A stretch of DNA of 64,000 nucleotides from Sphingobacterium puteale (GTDB lineage: Bacteria; Bacteroidota; Bacteroidia; Sphingobacteriales; Sphingobacteriaceae), in NCBI RefSeq assembly GCF_003627955.1, contig NZ_RBWS01000002.1:17706-81705 (forward strand). Direction: 5' to 3'. Made by a program: the position numbers and the translations under genes. The notes beneath the pieces were generated by a model. That model was not told the origin of the DNA and did not search any database. It saw only the letters and a program-made list of their open reading frames with translations. Each line of letters begins with the position of its first letter. Within the stretch, counting starts at the first letter, position 1. Below, in pieces: positions 47,069 to 55,029 of the stretch.

Positions 47069-47908
47069 ATGGAAGATCAGGTAGTATTGGTTGATTGTCC
47101 GCGGGATGCTATACAGGGGCTGCATCATTTTATTGCAACGGATAAAAAAGTTAAACATATCAATAGGTTGATAGAAAGCGGCTTATTTGATGTGATTGAT
47201 TTTGGTTCGTTTGTTTCTCCGAAGGCAGTACCGCAGTTGGCTGACACGAAAGATGTGCTGGCGGGTGTCGTAAAAGATGATCGCGTAAAGTTATTGGCAA
47301 TAGTCGCCAACCTGAGGGGTGTCCAGGATGCCGTTCAGGAGGAAAAAATAGATTTGATAGGTTACCCGTTTTCGATATCAGAAACCTTTCAGTTGCGGAA
47401 TACGAATAGAGGTCTGGAAGAATCTTATCGGCAATTGAAGGAAATGAAGGCATTGGCTGATGCCTATGGCAAGGTTCTGGTCGTCTACATCAGTATGGCG
47501 TTTGGCAATCCGTATAATGATCCCTGGTCTGCGGTACTGGTTGAGGAATGGATTGATAAGCTCATGCAGCTTGGCATCACGGAATTCTCCTTGGCGGATA
47601 CAACTTCTGAGGCGAATGCGGCACAGATTACCGATCTCTTTGGTCTTGTTCGGACACGATATCCGCAGTTAGCCGTTGGTGCACATTTTCACGCAAAACG
47701 GGAAGACAGTCTTGCGAAGGTTCGTGCTGCTTATGATGCCGGTTGCCGTAAGTTTGAAGGAGCCTTATTAGGGTATGGCGGATGCCCTTTTGCCAAAGAC
47801 GACCTGGTTGGAAATATCCCTTCTGAAATTTTACTGGATCTTTTCGGTCGAGGTAGCTTGACCGAAAGGGCGCGCTTAGAAGACAGTTTCAGACAAATGA
47901 TCTTGTAG
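47069..47908 (+). CDS. Hydroxymethylglutaryl-CoA lyase
   Basis: 279-residue DRE-TIM metallolyase cleaving HMG-CoA to acetyl-CoA and acetoacetate. The N-terminal Arg-Asp pair is in VDCPRDAIQG (canonical EVGPRDGLQ), followed by FGSFVSPKAVPQLADT, EFSLADTTSEAN, the metal-binding HFH in VGAHFHAKREDS, and catalytic Cys in YGGCPFAKDDLVGNI. It is slightly shorter than typical. It lies between acyl-CoA dehydrogenase and crotonase genes, which supports branched-chain catabolism. Confidence 0.9.
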   Translation: MEDQVVLVDCPRDAIQGLHHFIATDKKVKHINRLIESGLFDVIDFGSFVSPKAVPQLADTKDVLAGVVKDDRVKLLAIVANLRGVQDAVQEEKIDLIGYPFSISETFQLRNTNRGLEESYRQLKEMKALADAYGKVLVVYISMAFGNPYNDPWSAVLVEEWIDKLMQLGITEFSLADTTSEANAAQITDLFGLVRTRYPQLAVGAHFHAKREDSLAKVRAAYDAGCRKFEGALLGYGGCPFAKDDLVGNIPSEILLDLFGRGSLTERARLEDSFRQMIL

Positions 47909-47915
47909 AAAAATC

Positions 47916-48692
47916 ATGAAAAAATTAAATTTCATAAAGATACGTCGCGAACAGCATGTATTTATATTGATCCTTGCCCGACCAGAGAAAAGGAATGCCT
48001 TTAGTCCAACAATGGTCAGTGAGATTGCCTACGCCCTGGAAATCGCTAACAGTGATCCGGAGGTTCGTTTGGTACAGGTCGAAGCTGAGGGACCGGTATT
48101 TTGCGCAGGGATGGACTTAAAAGCTTTCGAAGATCCGACGGTTGATATTGGAAATCCCAGTATTCCAAAAGTAGAAAAGTCGCTGGCCGAATTGTTTGCA
48201 CAGCTAAATAAACCATCCGTATGTGTGGTTCGGGGTGACGTTATTGCAGGCGGATTTTTGATAGCACTTTCCTGTACGTATTTGTTTGCTACGTCAGATG
48301 TACGGTTTGCACTGCCTGAAGTGAAGATTGGGCTTTTTCCATTTCAGGTGCTGGCTTTGCTGCTAGAATATATGCCCGAAAGGAGAGCAATGGATCTTTG
48401 TATCCGTGGTGGATCTTTCTCCGCCGCGGAAGCCCTGGAAAAGCAGCTGCTGTATGCCGTTTTACAACCGGGGGAAACTGAATTGGAAGCATTGAAAGAC
48501 GCTATTATAGCGAATGCCCCCTTAGCTATTTCAAGGGGTTTTGAGGCGCTTGGTTACTTAAAAAAAAATCCGCAGGCGGATAACTATGCCTTTCTGCTGG
48601 ATGAGCTCGCCAAGCTTCGCGAGACAGCCGATTTCCAGGAAGGGATGGTAGCAATGCGCGATAAACGAAAAGGGCATTGGAAGAATCGCTAA
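47916..48692 (+). CDS. Enoyl-CoA hydratase/isomerase-family protein (methylglutaconyl-CoA hydratase candidate)
   Basis: 258-residue crotonase-fold protein. The oxyanion-hole regions are present (PVFCAGMDLKAF and RGDVIAGGFLIALSC), as is Glu135 in ALPEVKIG, equivalent to the second catalytic Glu. The first catalytic Glu (Glu144 of rat crotonase, in GGGCEL) is replaced by a hydrophobic residue (about Leu115/Ile116). The position after HMG-CoA lyase suggests methylglutaconyl-CoA hydration, but the substitution makes the activity uncertain. Confidence 0.85.
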   Translation: MKKLNFIKIRREQHVFILILARPEKRNAFSPTMVSEIAYALEIANSDPEVRLVQVEAEGPVFCAGMDLKAFEDPTVDIGNPSIPKVEKSLAELFAQLNKPSVCVVRGDVIAGGFLIALSCTYLFATSDVRFALPEVKIGLFPFQVLALLLEYMPERRAMDLCIRGGSFSAAEALEKQLLYAVLQPGETELEALKDAIIANAPLAISRGFEALGYLKKNPQADNYAFLLDELAKLRETADFQEGMVAMRDKRKGHWKNR

Positions 48693-49166
48693 TCAAAACG
48701 AACGAAAGCTCGGTCTGCTGGTCAACGGGGAAAATTCCCAGGGAATAGAACTCAGGGCAATCAGTAAAGCAAGGCCAAACCAGATTAATAGTATTTTAAA
48801 ACGTCGATCATCCGTATCGGCGTTTTTGCTTTTTAGACTACCGATGAGTAGAAATATGCCAGCGATAATCATCATACTGCTATGCTCCATTCCAAAAAAA
48901 CGAATCTGTCGTAAGTGTACGGCTGTGTTAAAATGAGTCAGAAAATACTGTGTGATCGGACTTAATATGTAGAGTATGATACCCAATAATGCCTGTGTAT
49001 AAAATGTGAAAATAACCGCATTTTTCAGGAAGTTATCAGTAGGGGTGAAGCTATGCTTATTCTTTTTTTTATAAGCAAATCGTAGTAAACTGCTTATAAA
49101 AATTATCAAAATAATCCATCGCCAGGTGGAATGCAGTGCCAAAATGAAGGGGTAAATCGAAGTCAT
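48693..49166 (-). CDS. Four-helix membrane protein, possibly cytochrome-b-like
   Basis: About 157 residues from MTSIYPFILALHSTWRW; an upstream ATG at 49202 would add 12 residues. Four hydrophobic helices are clear (about 5-27, 50-70, 90-115, 130-148). Histidines near membrane faces (LHSTWRW, HLRQIRFFGMEHSSMM) recall small Bacteroidota membrane proteins labelled cytochrome b; heme binding is speculation. It is convergent with the crotonase gene, with adjoining ends and no terminator seen. Confidence 0.65.
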   Translation of the reverse strand: MTSIYPFILALHSTWRWIILIIFISSLLRFAYKKKNKHSFTPTDNFLKNAVIFTFYTQALLGIILYILSPITQYFLTHFNTAVHLRQIRFFGMEHSSMMIIAGIFLLIGSLKSKNADTDDRRFKILLIWFGLALLIALSSIPWEFSPLTSRPSFRSF

Positions 49167-49202
49167 CACGTGACAAAGATGCGTATAAAATAAAAAAATC
49201 AC

Positions 49203-49860
49203 ATCAGTAGTCTGAATTTAAACGCGGTAAAAGACCGATCTGAAAGAATAAAGTGGATGTCAGGCGTTAACATTGGTCGAAGAAATAGGGGGGATGTTTG
49301 ATAAATATATGGTGATTTTTATGTTTATATAATTTTTTTATCGTTTTGATTTTTAGTTTGTTAAAATTATATTATCTCACCTATTAACTTAAGGTTAATG
49401 CTGTTTTTAAGCTGATAAATGTGTTTTTTATATTTGCAAATTGAACTGTTCGACTACAAATTTCTATTGAGGAGTTCAAATTGAAATTAGGGAGACAAGG
49501 TTGAGGTGCTCGTGGCTGTTTTAAGTATTTTTTAAGCGTTTTACGCTATTTTTATTATATACATGGGTTTTTGTCGAAAAAAAGTACGAAGGCTTCCTAC
49601 GGGGCTAATATGAGTTTTTTTTCGATTGAATGCACTTTAGGTTGGAAGTCGAATCAGGTGTCTTTATATTTTTTTCATTATGAATTTCGCAATGTTAATG
49701 TTTAATGTATTATTATTCAAAATTTTAAATTGTTTTATGTGAAGTGTTTGTTTTTTTATTTAGTGAAGTCGGGGGTATAGGGAATACCTCATTGATCATT
49801 TAAATCTTGGACAGTCGTTATTTTTTTTAATAATTTTTGGAAATATGGAAAACAAGTATC
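49203..49860. other. A/T-rich intergenic region with a lone promoter
   Basis: The gap between the membrane-protein gene and the ABC operon holds no protein-like frame. It contains the imperfect dyad ATTAAC-TTAAG-GTTAAT at about 49383-49399, a perfect -7 box at 49429-49436 and a weak hairpin (agcg-ttta-cgct region, about 49537-49550) followed by a T-rich stretch. A small untranslated transcript of ~110 nt from 49442 is possible. Confidence 0.4.
49429..49436 (+). promoter_or_regulatory. Orphan -7 box
   Basis: TATATTTG, a full TAnnTTTG match, lies 458 bp upstream of the next gene and may drive a small RNA or a long ABC-operon leader. Confidence 0.4.
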
Positions 49861-49868
49861 TATATTAG

Positions 49869-49888
49869 TGTATTAATTAAATAATACA
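49869..49888 (+). promoter_or_regulatory. Predicted GntR (YtrA-type) operator
   Basis: TGTATTA-attaaa-TAATACA is a perfect 7-bp dyad, 5 bp before the ABC ATPase ATG and downstream of a TATATTAG box (49861-49868). GntR-family sites commonly follow GT-N-AC. The regulator gene is third in the same operon. Confidence 0.65.
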
Positions 49889-49893
49889 GTAGT

Positions 49894-50745
49894 ATGATTA
49901 CTATCCAAAATCTAAATTTCAGTTATAGTAAATCCAGACCACTCTTTCTCCATATGGATCTCACATTGAAGCAAGGGCATATTTACGGATTACTTGGAAA
50001 GAATGGGGCGGGCAAGTCTACTTTGCTTAAGAACATGGCCGGTCTGGTGTTTCCTGTTTCGGGGCATGTCGAGGTCTTGGGGCATAACCCAAATCGACGC
50101 GAGCCTTCGCTGTTGCGGGAAGTCAGTTTTATTCCCGAGGAGTTTTATTTACCCGCGGTAAAGTCGGAACAATTTTTAAAAGCCAATGCAGGTTTTTATC
50201 CAAATTTTGACCGAGAATATTTTTATCGCCTGATCAATGAGTTTGAAATTCCGGTGGAGCAAAAATTGGCGGAGATGAGCTATGGCCAGAAGAAAAAATA
50301 CATTATTTCCTTCGGTTTGGCTTCCAATACGAAAATCATTATCATGGATGAGCCTACAAATGGTCTGGATATTCCCTCTAAAGCGCAATTTCGTAAAATT
50401 ATGGCTTCGGCTATTACAGACGACCGTTGTGTAATTATCTCGACCCATCAGGTGCGTGATCTGGATAATTTGATTGATGCGGTCATTTTGCTTGATGAGC
50501 ATAAGGTTGCGTTGAATGCACCTATTAACCTGATTACCGATAAGCTCTGTTTCAAAAAGATGAAAGAGCTGTCTTTTGATGTGCTTCATGCGGAAGAAGC
50601 GCTTGGAGGTTTCAATGCGATTCTTCCAAATACACTGGGGGAGGATTCCAAACTGGATCTTGAGTTGCTGTTCAATGCCGTATTGTTGCAGAAGGAAAAA
50701 ATTACAAATCTTATTAAAGTCGATGAATATGTCAAACCTATTTAA
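49894..50745 (+). CDS. ABC transporter ATP-binding protein
   Basis: 283 residues. Walker A GLLGKNGAGKSTLLKN (about 33-48), Q-loop region EVSFIPEEFYLP, a signature reading MSYGQKKKYII (LSGGQ replaced by MSYGQ), Walker B KIIIMDEPTNGLDIPS and the switch His in IISTHQVRDLDN. The C-terminal ~60 residues are an extra domain. It is first in a four-gene operon with a permease (17-bp overlap), a GntR regulator and a membrane-anchored protein, like YtrABC-type stress-responsive ABC systems. Substrate unknown. Confidence 0.92.
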   Translation: MITIQNLNFSYSKSRPLFLHMDLTLKQGHIYGLLGKNGAGKSTLLKNMAGLVFPVSGHVEVLGHNPNRREPSLLREVSFIPEEFYLPAVKSEQFLKANAGFYPNFDREYFYRLINEFEIPVEQKLAEMSYGQKKKYIISFGLASNTKIIIMDEPTNGLDIPSKAQFRKIMASAITDDRCVIISTHQVRDLDNLIDAVILLDEHKVALNAPINLITDKLCFKKMKELSFDVLHAEEALGGFNAILPNTLGEDSKLDLELLFNAVLLQKEKITNLIKVDEYVKPI

Positions 50746-51544
50746 TACAGCCCGTTTTTTTGCGCTGATCCGCAGGCAATGGATCGGTTTTGGACGAATT
50801 TATCTGATGTCAATAGGAGTGATAGCAGGTATTATATTTTGTTTTTATGCGTTCAATATCGGTTCAAATTATAGTGATATAAAAAATGAATCTGTCCAAG
50901 TTTATTCGGTGTTGAACTTTAGATCACCGTTGTTTTGTGTTTTAGGGATATTTTTTGCGACTGTAATTTCGAGTAGCTATTTTGCGGATCTCGGAAGTAA
51001 GACAAAAGCAATTTTTGAATTGATGATACCGGCCTCCCGACTGGAAAAATTTCTGGTGGGGATTTTCTATACGGTGGTCGTTAGCATCAGTTCTTACTTA
51101 TTGATCTATTACCTGATCGATTTGGCCTTTGTCTCTTATTTACGTGGCTTTGGCCCTGCCACAAGAACCGAGGTAAATTCCCTTGGTGAGCAGGTCACAG
51201 TGGAATTTTGGCCATATTATTTTAGTGTGGATTACCCAAGAGGAGTTTTTTATTTATGTTTTTTACCATTCTTGTTGAATGCGGTATTTTTACTGGGGGG
51301 TATTGTCTTTAAGAGTTATCAATATATCAAAACGGCAATTTCACTTGTTGTTTACTGTGTGATCTGGATGTCTTTCTTTGTGTACCTGATGAAAAAGCAA
51401 ACGGAGCACACTGTGCCGCATATGGATGATAGCTATTGGTCAGATGTTTATCACATTTTTGGTTTAATCACAGTAGCGGGAATAGTGCTCACATTGATAT
51501 TCTGGGGGCTTGCCTTTTTAAGGCTAAAAGAGAAGGAGATTTAA
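50729..51544 (+). CDS. ABC transporter permease
   Basis: About 271 residues from MSNLFNTARFF, with the start overlapping the ATPase gene end by 17 bp; a longer frame from 50576 is antisense to sense only in coordinates, being just the ATPase gene read in another frame. Six hydrophobic segments are visible (about 25-45, 65-85, 110-130, 175-195, 205-225, 245-265). The long loop between TM3 and TM4 is probably extracytoplasmic. It pairs with the upstream ATPase; no substrate-binding protein is encoded, so an export or signalling role is more likely than import. Confidence 0.87.
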   Translation: MSNLFNTARFFALIRRQWIGFGRIYLMSIGVIAGIIFCFYAFNIGSNYSDIKNESVQVYSVLNFRSPLFCVLGIFFATVISSSYFADLGSKTKAIFELMIPASRLEKFLVGIFYTVVVSISSYLLIYYLIDLAFVSYLRGFGPATRTEVNSLGEQVTVEFWPYYFSVDYPRGVFYLCFLPFLLNAVFLLGGIVFKSYQYIKTAISLVVYCVIWMSFFVYLMKKQTEHTVPHMDDSYWSDVYHIFGLITVAGIVLTLIFWGLAFLRLKEKEI

Positions 51545-51545
51545 T

Positions 51546-51929
51546 ATGGAATTTAGTGCCAACAAAGCAATTTATCTACAAATTGCAGAATATGTATGTG
51601 ATCATATTTTAATGGAGACCTGGAAAACGAATGGTAAAGTACCATCTGTGCGGGAATTAGCCGTTCAGCTGGAAGTCAATCCTAATACGGTTATGCGGAC
51701 ATATGATCTACTGCAGCAGCAGGAGATTATCGCAAATAAGCGCGGGATCGGTTTCTTCCTGACCGAAGATTCTGTCAAAAAGGTTAAATCCTACCGGAAG
51801 ACCATTTTTTTGGAAGAGGATCTTCCGCCTTTCTTTCGGAATATCTATTTATTGGAAATTGGTCTAAGTGAATTGGAGCAACGTTACAGACAGTTTGTTG
51901 AACAGAATTTTAATCAAAATGAATCATGA
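51546..51929 (+). CDS. GntR-family (YtrA-type) regulator
   Basis: 127 residues, with a winged helix at about 8-75 (IYLQIAEYVCDHILMETWKTNGKVPSVRELAVQLEVNPNTVMRTYDLLQQQEIIANKRGIGFFL) and only a short helical C-terminal dimerisation tail. This is the YtrA subfamily layout. It lies 1 nt after the permease gene and overlaps the next gene by 4 nt (ATGA). It probably represses its own operon through the dyad at 49869-49888. Confidence 0.92.
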   Translation: MEFSANKAIYLQIAEYVCDHILMETWKTNGKVPSVRELAVQLEVNPNTVMRTYDLLQQQEIIANKRGIGFFLTEDSVKKVKSYRKTIFLEEDLPPFFRNIYLLEIGLSELEQRYRQFVEQNFNQNES

Positions 51930-52771
51930 AATTAAGTACTAAATTATTGATAGGACTCGCAATAATCCTTTTTGCCGTTCCAACATTGGTAGCCTCTTAT
52001 ATTGTTCAAACCAATCGGGTAGATGAAAATGTTTATCATGCGGAGATGGACAAAGAAGTGTCAAATGCAGCTGCAAAGGATGTTTATTTTCGATCCTTTC
52101 CGGTGGGGAAATTCGACAAGCTTCAGCTACTCGGTTCGGATGCGAGGGGGATAAATCTGTATCTGGTAAAAAGCGATAAGTTTTTGATAAAGATCAATAA
52201 GAGCCAAGCTGATTTTGTAAAGTCAAAGGTGGATGGAGACGGTTGCCTTACCCTGGATTTTTTGGAAGGCGGTGATCGATATTACAAATCTGTTTATGTT
52301 TTTGCGCCGGATCTGAGCTTATTAAAATTGAAAAATGCCGGTGTGAATGAATTCTCGGCGAAGCTGGATAAAATTACCATTGTCGGTGATAGCATTGAAA
52401 GTCTTTCATTAAGTGGCGAAGCGGCTATAAATACACTTAATTTGATTTTGACAAACTCGCATATAGAAGATTTTGGATACCGCGACGACAAAAATACGGC
52501 GCCTGTCAATCATTTGTTTGTGGATGCGACGAATACGATGTTGGGATTGCCGCGTGTTGATTACAAGACAGCTCATATTCTTGCTAAGAATTCGGAGATC
52601 TATTTCAATAGAAAGGGGGACAAATCCAAAGTTGATGTGTTGGATATCAAGACGGAAGGGGCATCTTCTGTTCGGCTGGATAGCTTGCAGTGGAATACAT
52701 TGCAAGGAAATCTATCAAACGACACGAAAATAGATTTGCCCGTACATGCGCTACGGGGTCTGATCAAATAG
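51926..52771 (+). CDS. Membrane-anchored protein of the ABC operon, unknown function
   Basis: 281 residues: one N-terminal membrane helix (about 7-28, LLIGLAIILFAVPTLVASYIV), then an extracytoplasmic domain with regularly spaced hydrophobic strands (LLKLKNAGVNEFSAKL, SIESLSLSGEAAINTLNL, VDVLDIKTEGASSVRLDSL) that suggest a beta-helix of the GIN/DUF2807 kind. It is translationally coupled to the GntR gene (4-nt overlap), so it is part of the ABC system, perhaps an accessory sensor. A hairpin terminator follows. Confidence 0.75.
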   Translation: MKLSTKLLIGLAIILFAVPTLVASYIVQTNRVDENVYHAEMDKEVSNAAAKDVYFRSFPVGKFDKLQLLGSDARGINLYLVKSDKFLIKINKSQADFVKSKVDGDGCLTLDFLEGGDRYYKSVYVFAPDLSLLKLKNAGVNEFSAKLDKITIVGDSIESLSLSGEAAINTLNLILTNSHIEDFGYRDDKNTAPVNHLFVDATNTMLGLPRVDYKTAHILAKNSEIYFNRKGDKSKVDVLDIKTEGASSVRLDSLQWNTLQGNLSNDTKIDLPVHALRGLIK

Positions 52772-52804
52772 CAAGATTTTCTAATTTTGTTATGGGTATC
52801 TGGA

Positions 52805-52849
52805 AAAAAAAGGTCAACATCGCAGCATAGGCTATGTTGACCTTTTTTT
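52805..52849. terminator. Bidirectional terminator after the ABC operon
   Basis: A 16-bp stem (52805-52820 with 52834-52849), loop 13 nt, with A and T runs on either side, separates convergent operons. Confidence 0.9.
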
Positions 52850-52857
52850 ATTAATGA

Positions 52858-53610
52858 TTATGGGGTGATGCCCGGTACAACCTGCTGATCACTTGTGACA
52901 CCGGGGGGCAGTTCGATGAGTTTGAAATTACGGAAGTGAATCTCTGATCCTTCAGATTCAAGACAGAGGTAGCCCTTTTTTATACTTGAATTACGTAGGC
53001 CATTGACGAATTTTCCATTGACCGCCAATTTGATGGTGCCATCAATACATACGATGGTGTATTTGTTCCATTCGCCTTTGCCCTTAGCTCTATTTTCAAT
53101 GGACTTGCTGCGCGTTCCTCTGGGATTGTCCGGAACAGTTGTGACACCGCCTACACCAAAAAGCTCGCCGTGTACATAGGCGATCGGTGCCTGTTTTCCA
53201 TCCATAAGGTTTTGATTTACCCAGTCTAATTCGAGCATTTGTACTTCGACGCCTCCGGGAAGTCTACCCGACGGGTCGGGGTTGGCGTCTGACCAGACAA
53301 AAATTCCTGAGTTGCCGCCCGCATACTGATGGTTCCATTCAACCTCAATCATAAAATTTTCATACTGCTTTGTGGAGCGTACAATACCTATTGGTTTTCC
53401 TTTGCAGATGAGCAGATTTTTCTTGATAAGCCAAGTGTCCCGATCCGTATTGACATTGATCCAATGTATTGTTTTTGAGTTTTTCTTATTTGCTATCCAA
53501 TCTTCCCAGTGGATTTCCTGACCAAAATCGAATAAGGTTTTGGTTTGCGCTATGAGGCTACTATTATTAAGCAATAACGTGCTGAAAATAGTATAAATGA
53601 GTCTTTTCAT
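52858..53610 (-). CDS. Secreted DUF1080 (3-keto-disaccharide hydrolase) protein
   Basis: 250 residues with a signal peptide ([22 protein letters not shown]). The DUF1080 domain fills the mature protein: WIVKK-like [77 protein letters not shown] and [23 protein letters not shown]. The family fold is concanavalin-like, and characterised members hydrolyse 3-keto-glycosides. It lies 13 nt after the Gfo/Idh/MocA gene on the same strand, which would generate 3-keto sugars. Confidence 0.87.
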   Translation of the reverse strand: MKRLIYTIFSTLLLNNSSLIAQTKTLFDFGQEIHWEDWIANKKNSKTIHWINVNTDRDTWLIKKNLLICKGKPIGIVRSTKQYENFMIEVEWNHQYAGGNSGIFVWSDANPDPSGRLPGGVEVQMLELDWVNQNLMDGKQAPIAYVHGELFGVGGVTTVPDNPRGTRSKSIENRAKGKGEWNKYTIVCIDGTIKLAVNGKFVNGLRNSSIKKGYLCLESEGSEIHFRNFKLIELPPGVTSDQQVVPGITP

Positions 53611-53623
53611 CAGGTTTTAACAC

Positions 53624-54934
53624 TTAACTAAATTTCGTCTTGCCCGGTATGGCAATTGGCGGACCATCGACATCGAGTTCCCAATTATAGGAAGCTAATT
53701 CAGGGCCAAGGTTTTCTTTTGAATTCATGACTTGTTCAAATGTCAAATTTTGACCTGTATAGCCCGCCATTCGAGCCCATATCGCCAAGAGGGTGCTATT
53801 GCTCATCCATTCGCCATCATTGATTGGTTTGTTACTTCGTATTGACGCAAACAGCTCATCATGTTGTGTCTGGTACATGTTGTTTTTTGTGCCGGTGTAG
53901 TCCCAGTCTATTTTTCCGGATATGGTATGCTTTCCGCCGATCACGACTTCAGCGATTCCCTCGGTTCCGAGCATACTTACCGAGTTTCTTGGAGTGGTTC
54001 CAGCTTGTTGTCGACAGAAGTGCGTTCCGATTGCCCCATTTGCATATTTAAATTCAATGGCAAAATGATCATAGATATTTCCATACTTTGGATCTATGCG
54101 GACTTGCCGGCCTCCTGTACCCATTGCAGAGATGGGCATGACATCGCCCATGGCCCAAGACATCATGTCTAGACTATGTACCGCCTGCTCGACAATAAAA
54201 TCACCCGAAAGCCAGTTGTAATAAAACCAATTTCTCATTTGCTGCGTCATTTTATTCCATTCCGGGTGAGGCTCGATATAAGTTGCTTCACCGCCGTACC
54301 GAAATGTGCTGACTGATTTTACCTGGCCTATCGCTCCCTCCACTACTTTGGTAAATGTAGCCCGGTTCGGGAGGTCGTAACGGAAGCAAAAACCAGAGAC
54401 AAGCGATAAGTTTAATTCTTTAGCTTTTTTTACCGACTGTTGTACGCTGTGTAATCCGGGGATATCGACCGCCATCGGTTTTTCACAGAAGATATGTTTT
54501 TTTGCTTGAACGGCAGCTTTTAAATGAAGTGGTCTAAATGCCGGGGGCGAGGTTAGCAGTACGACATCCACATCACTATTGATGACTTTTTCATATGCGT
54601 CAAATCCCAGAAATTTGTTTCCTTTGTCTATTTTTACTTGTTTCGGACGGACTTCCATTAAAGCGGCGTAAGATTCATCCATGCGATCCTGAAAAACATC
54701 TGCCATTGCAGTAATCTGGCAGTTCGGGTCGGCCTGTAAAGCTTGTATGGCTGCACCGGTACCCCTGCCGCCGCAACCTATTAATCCTACTTTAATAACC
54801 TGATCTTTGGATTGATCCGTAAAAGATAACAGGGTAGAGGTCGGTAGTGAAGTTCCGAGCGCAATAATACCGGATTTTTTCAGGAAGGACCTTCGTGAAT
54901 TGTATTCTGGGTGGTTATCTGAATGAAGTGACAT
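53624..54934 (-). CDS. Tat-exported Gfo/Idh/MocA-family oxidoreductase
   Basis: 436 residues. The N-terminal twin-arginine signal (SRRSFLKKSGIIALGTSLPTS) predicts export in folded form with bound cofactor. The Rossmann domain begins VIKVGLIGCGGRGTGAAIQAL; the catalytic-domain start FCEKPMAVD carries the conserved Lys of EKP. Also seen is EQAVHSLDMMSWAMG. Family members oxidise sugars or polyols with NAD(P). Together with the DUF1080 gene (13 nt downstream) and a LacI regulator upstream (95 bp), it forms a sugar-modifying cassette. Confidence 0.9.
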   Translation of the reverse strand: MSLHSDNHPEYNSRRSFLKKSGIIALGTSLPTSTLLSFTDQSKDQVIKVGLIGCGGRGTGAAIQALQADPNCQITAMADVFQDRMDESYAALMEVRPKQVKIDKGNKFLGFDAYEKVINSDVDVVLLTSPPAFRPLHLKAAVQAKKHIFCEKPMAVDIPGLHSVQQSVKKAKELNLSLVSGFCFRYDLPNRATFTKVVEGAIGQVKSVSTFRYGGEATYIEPHPEWNKMTQQMRNWFYYNWLSGDFIVEQAVHSLDMMSWAMGDVMPISAMGTGGRQVRIDPKYGNIYDHFAIEFKYANGAIGTHFCRQQAGTTPRNSVSMLGTEGIAEVVIGGKHTISGKIDWDYTGTKNNMYQTQHDELFASIRSNKPINDGEWMSNSTLLAIWARMAGYTGQNLTFEQVMNSKENLGPELASYNWELDVDGPPIAIPGKTKFS

Positions 54935-55029
54935 TTTTATATTTTATGGTTATGAATAAATATAATTATAATAAGATAAAGTGTTTGTCACAAGACTGTT
55001 TTATGCTATCGGTGTAAAAACTTTGTTAT

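Noticed and set aside
49440..49480. TTCGACTAC segment suggestive of a tRNA T-loop
   Set aside because: No cloverleaf, acceptor stem or anticodon arm can be formed around it.
50576..50728. Upstream extension of the ABC permease frame
   Set aside because: These 51 codons overlap the ATPase gene in another frame and look unlike a permease N-terminus. The ATG at 50729 fits the usual short overlap.
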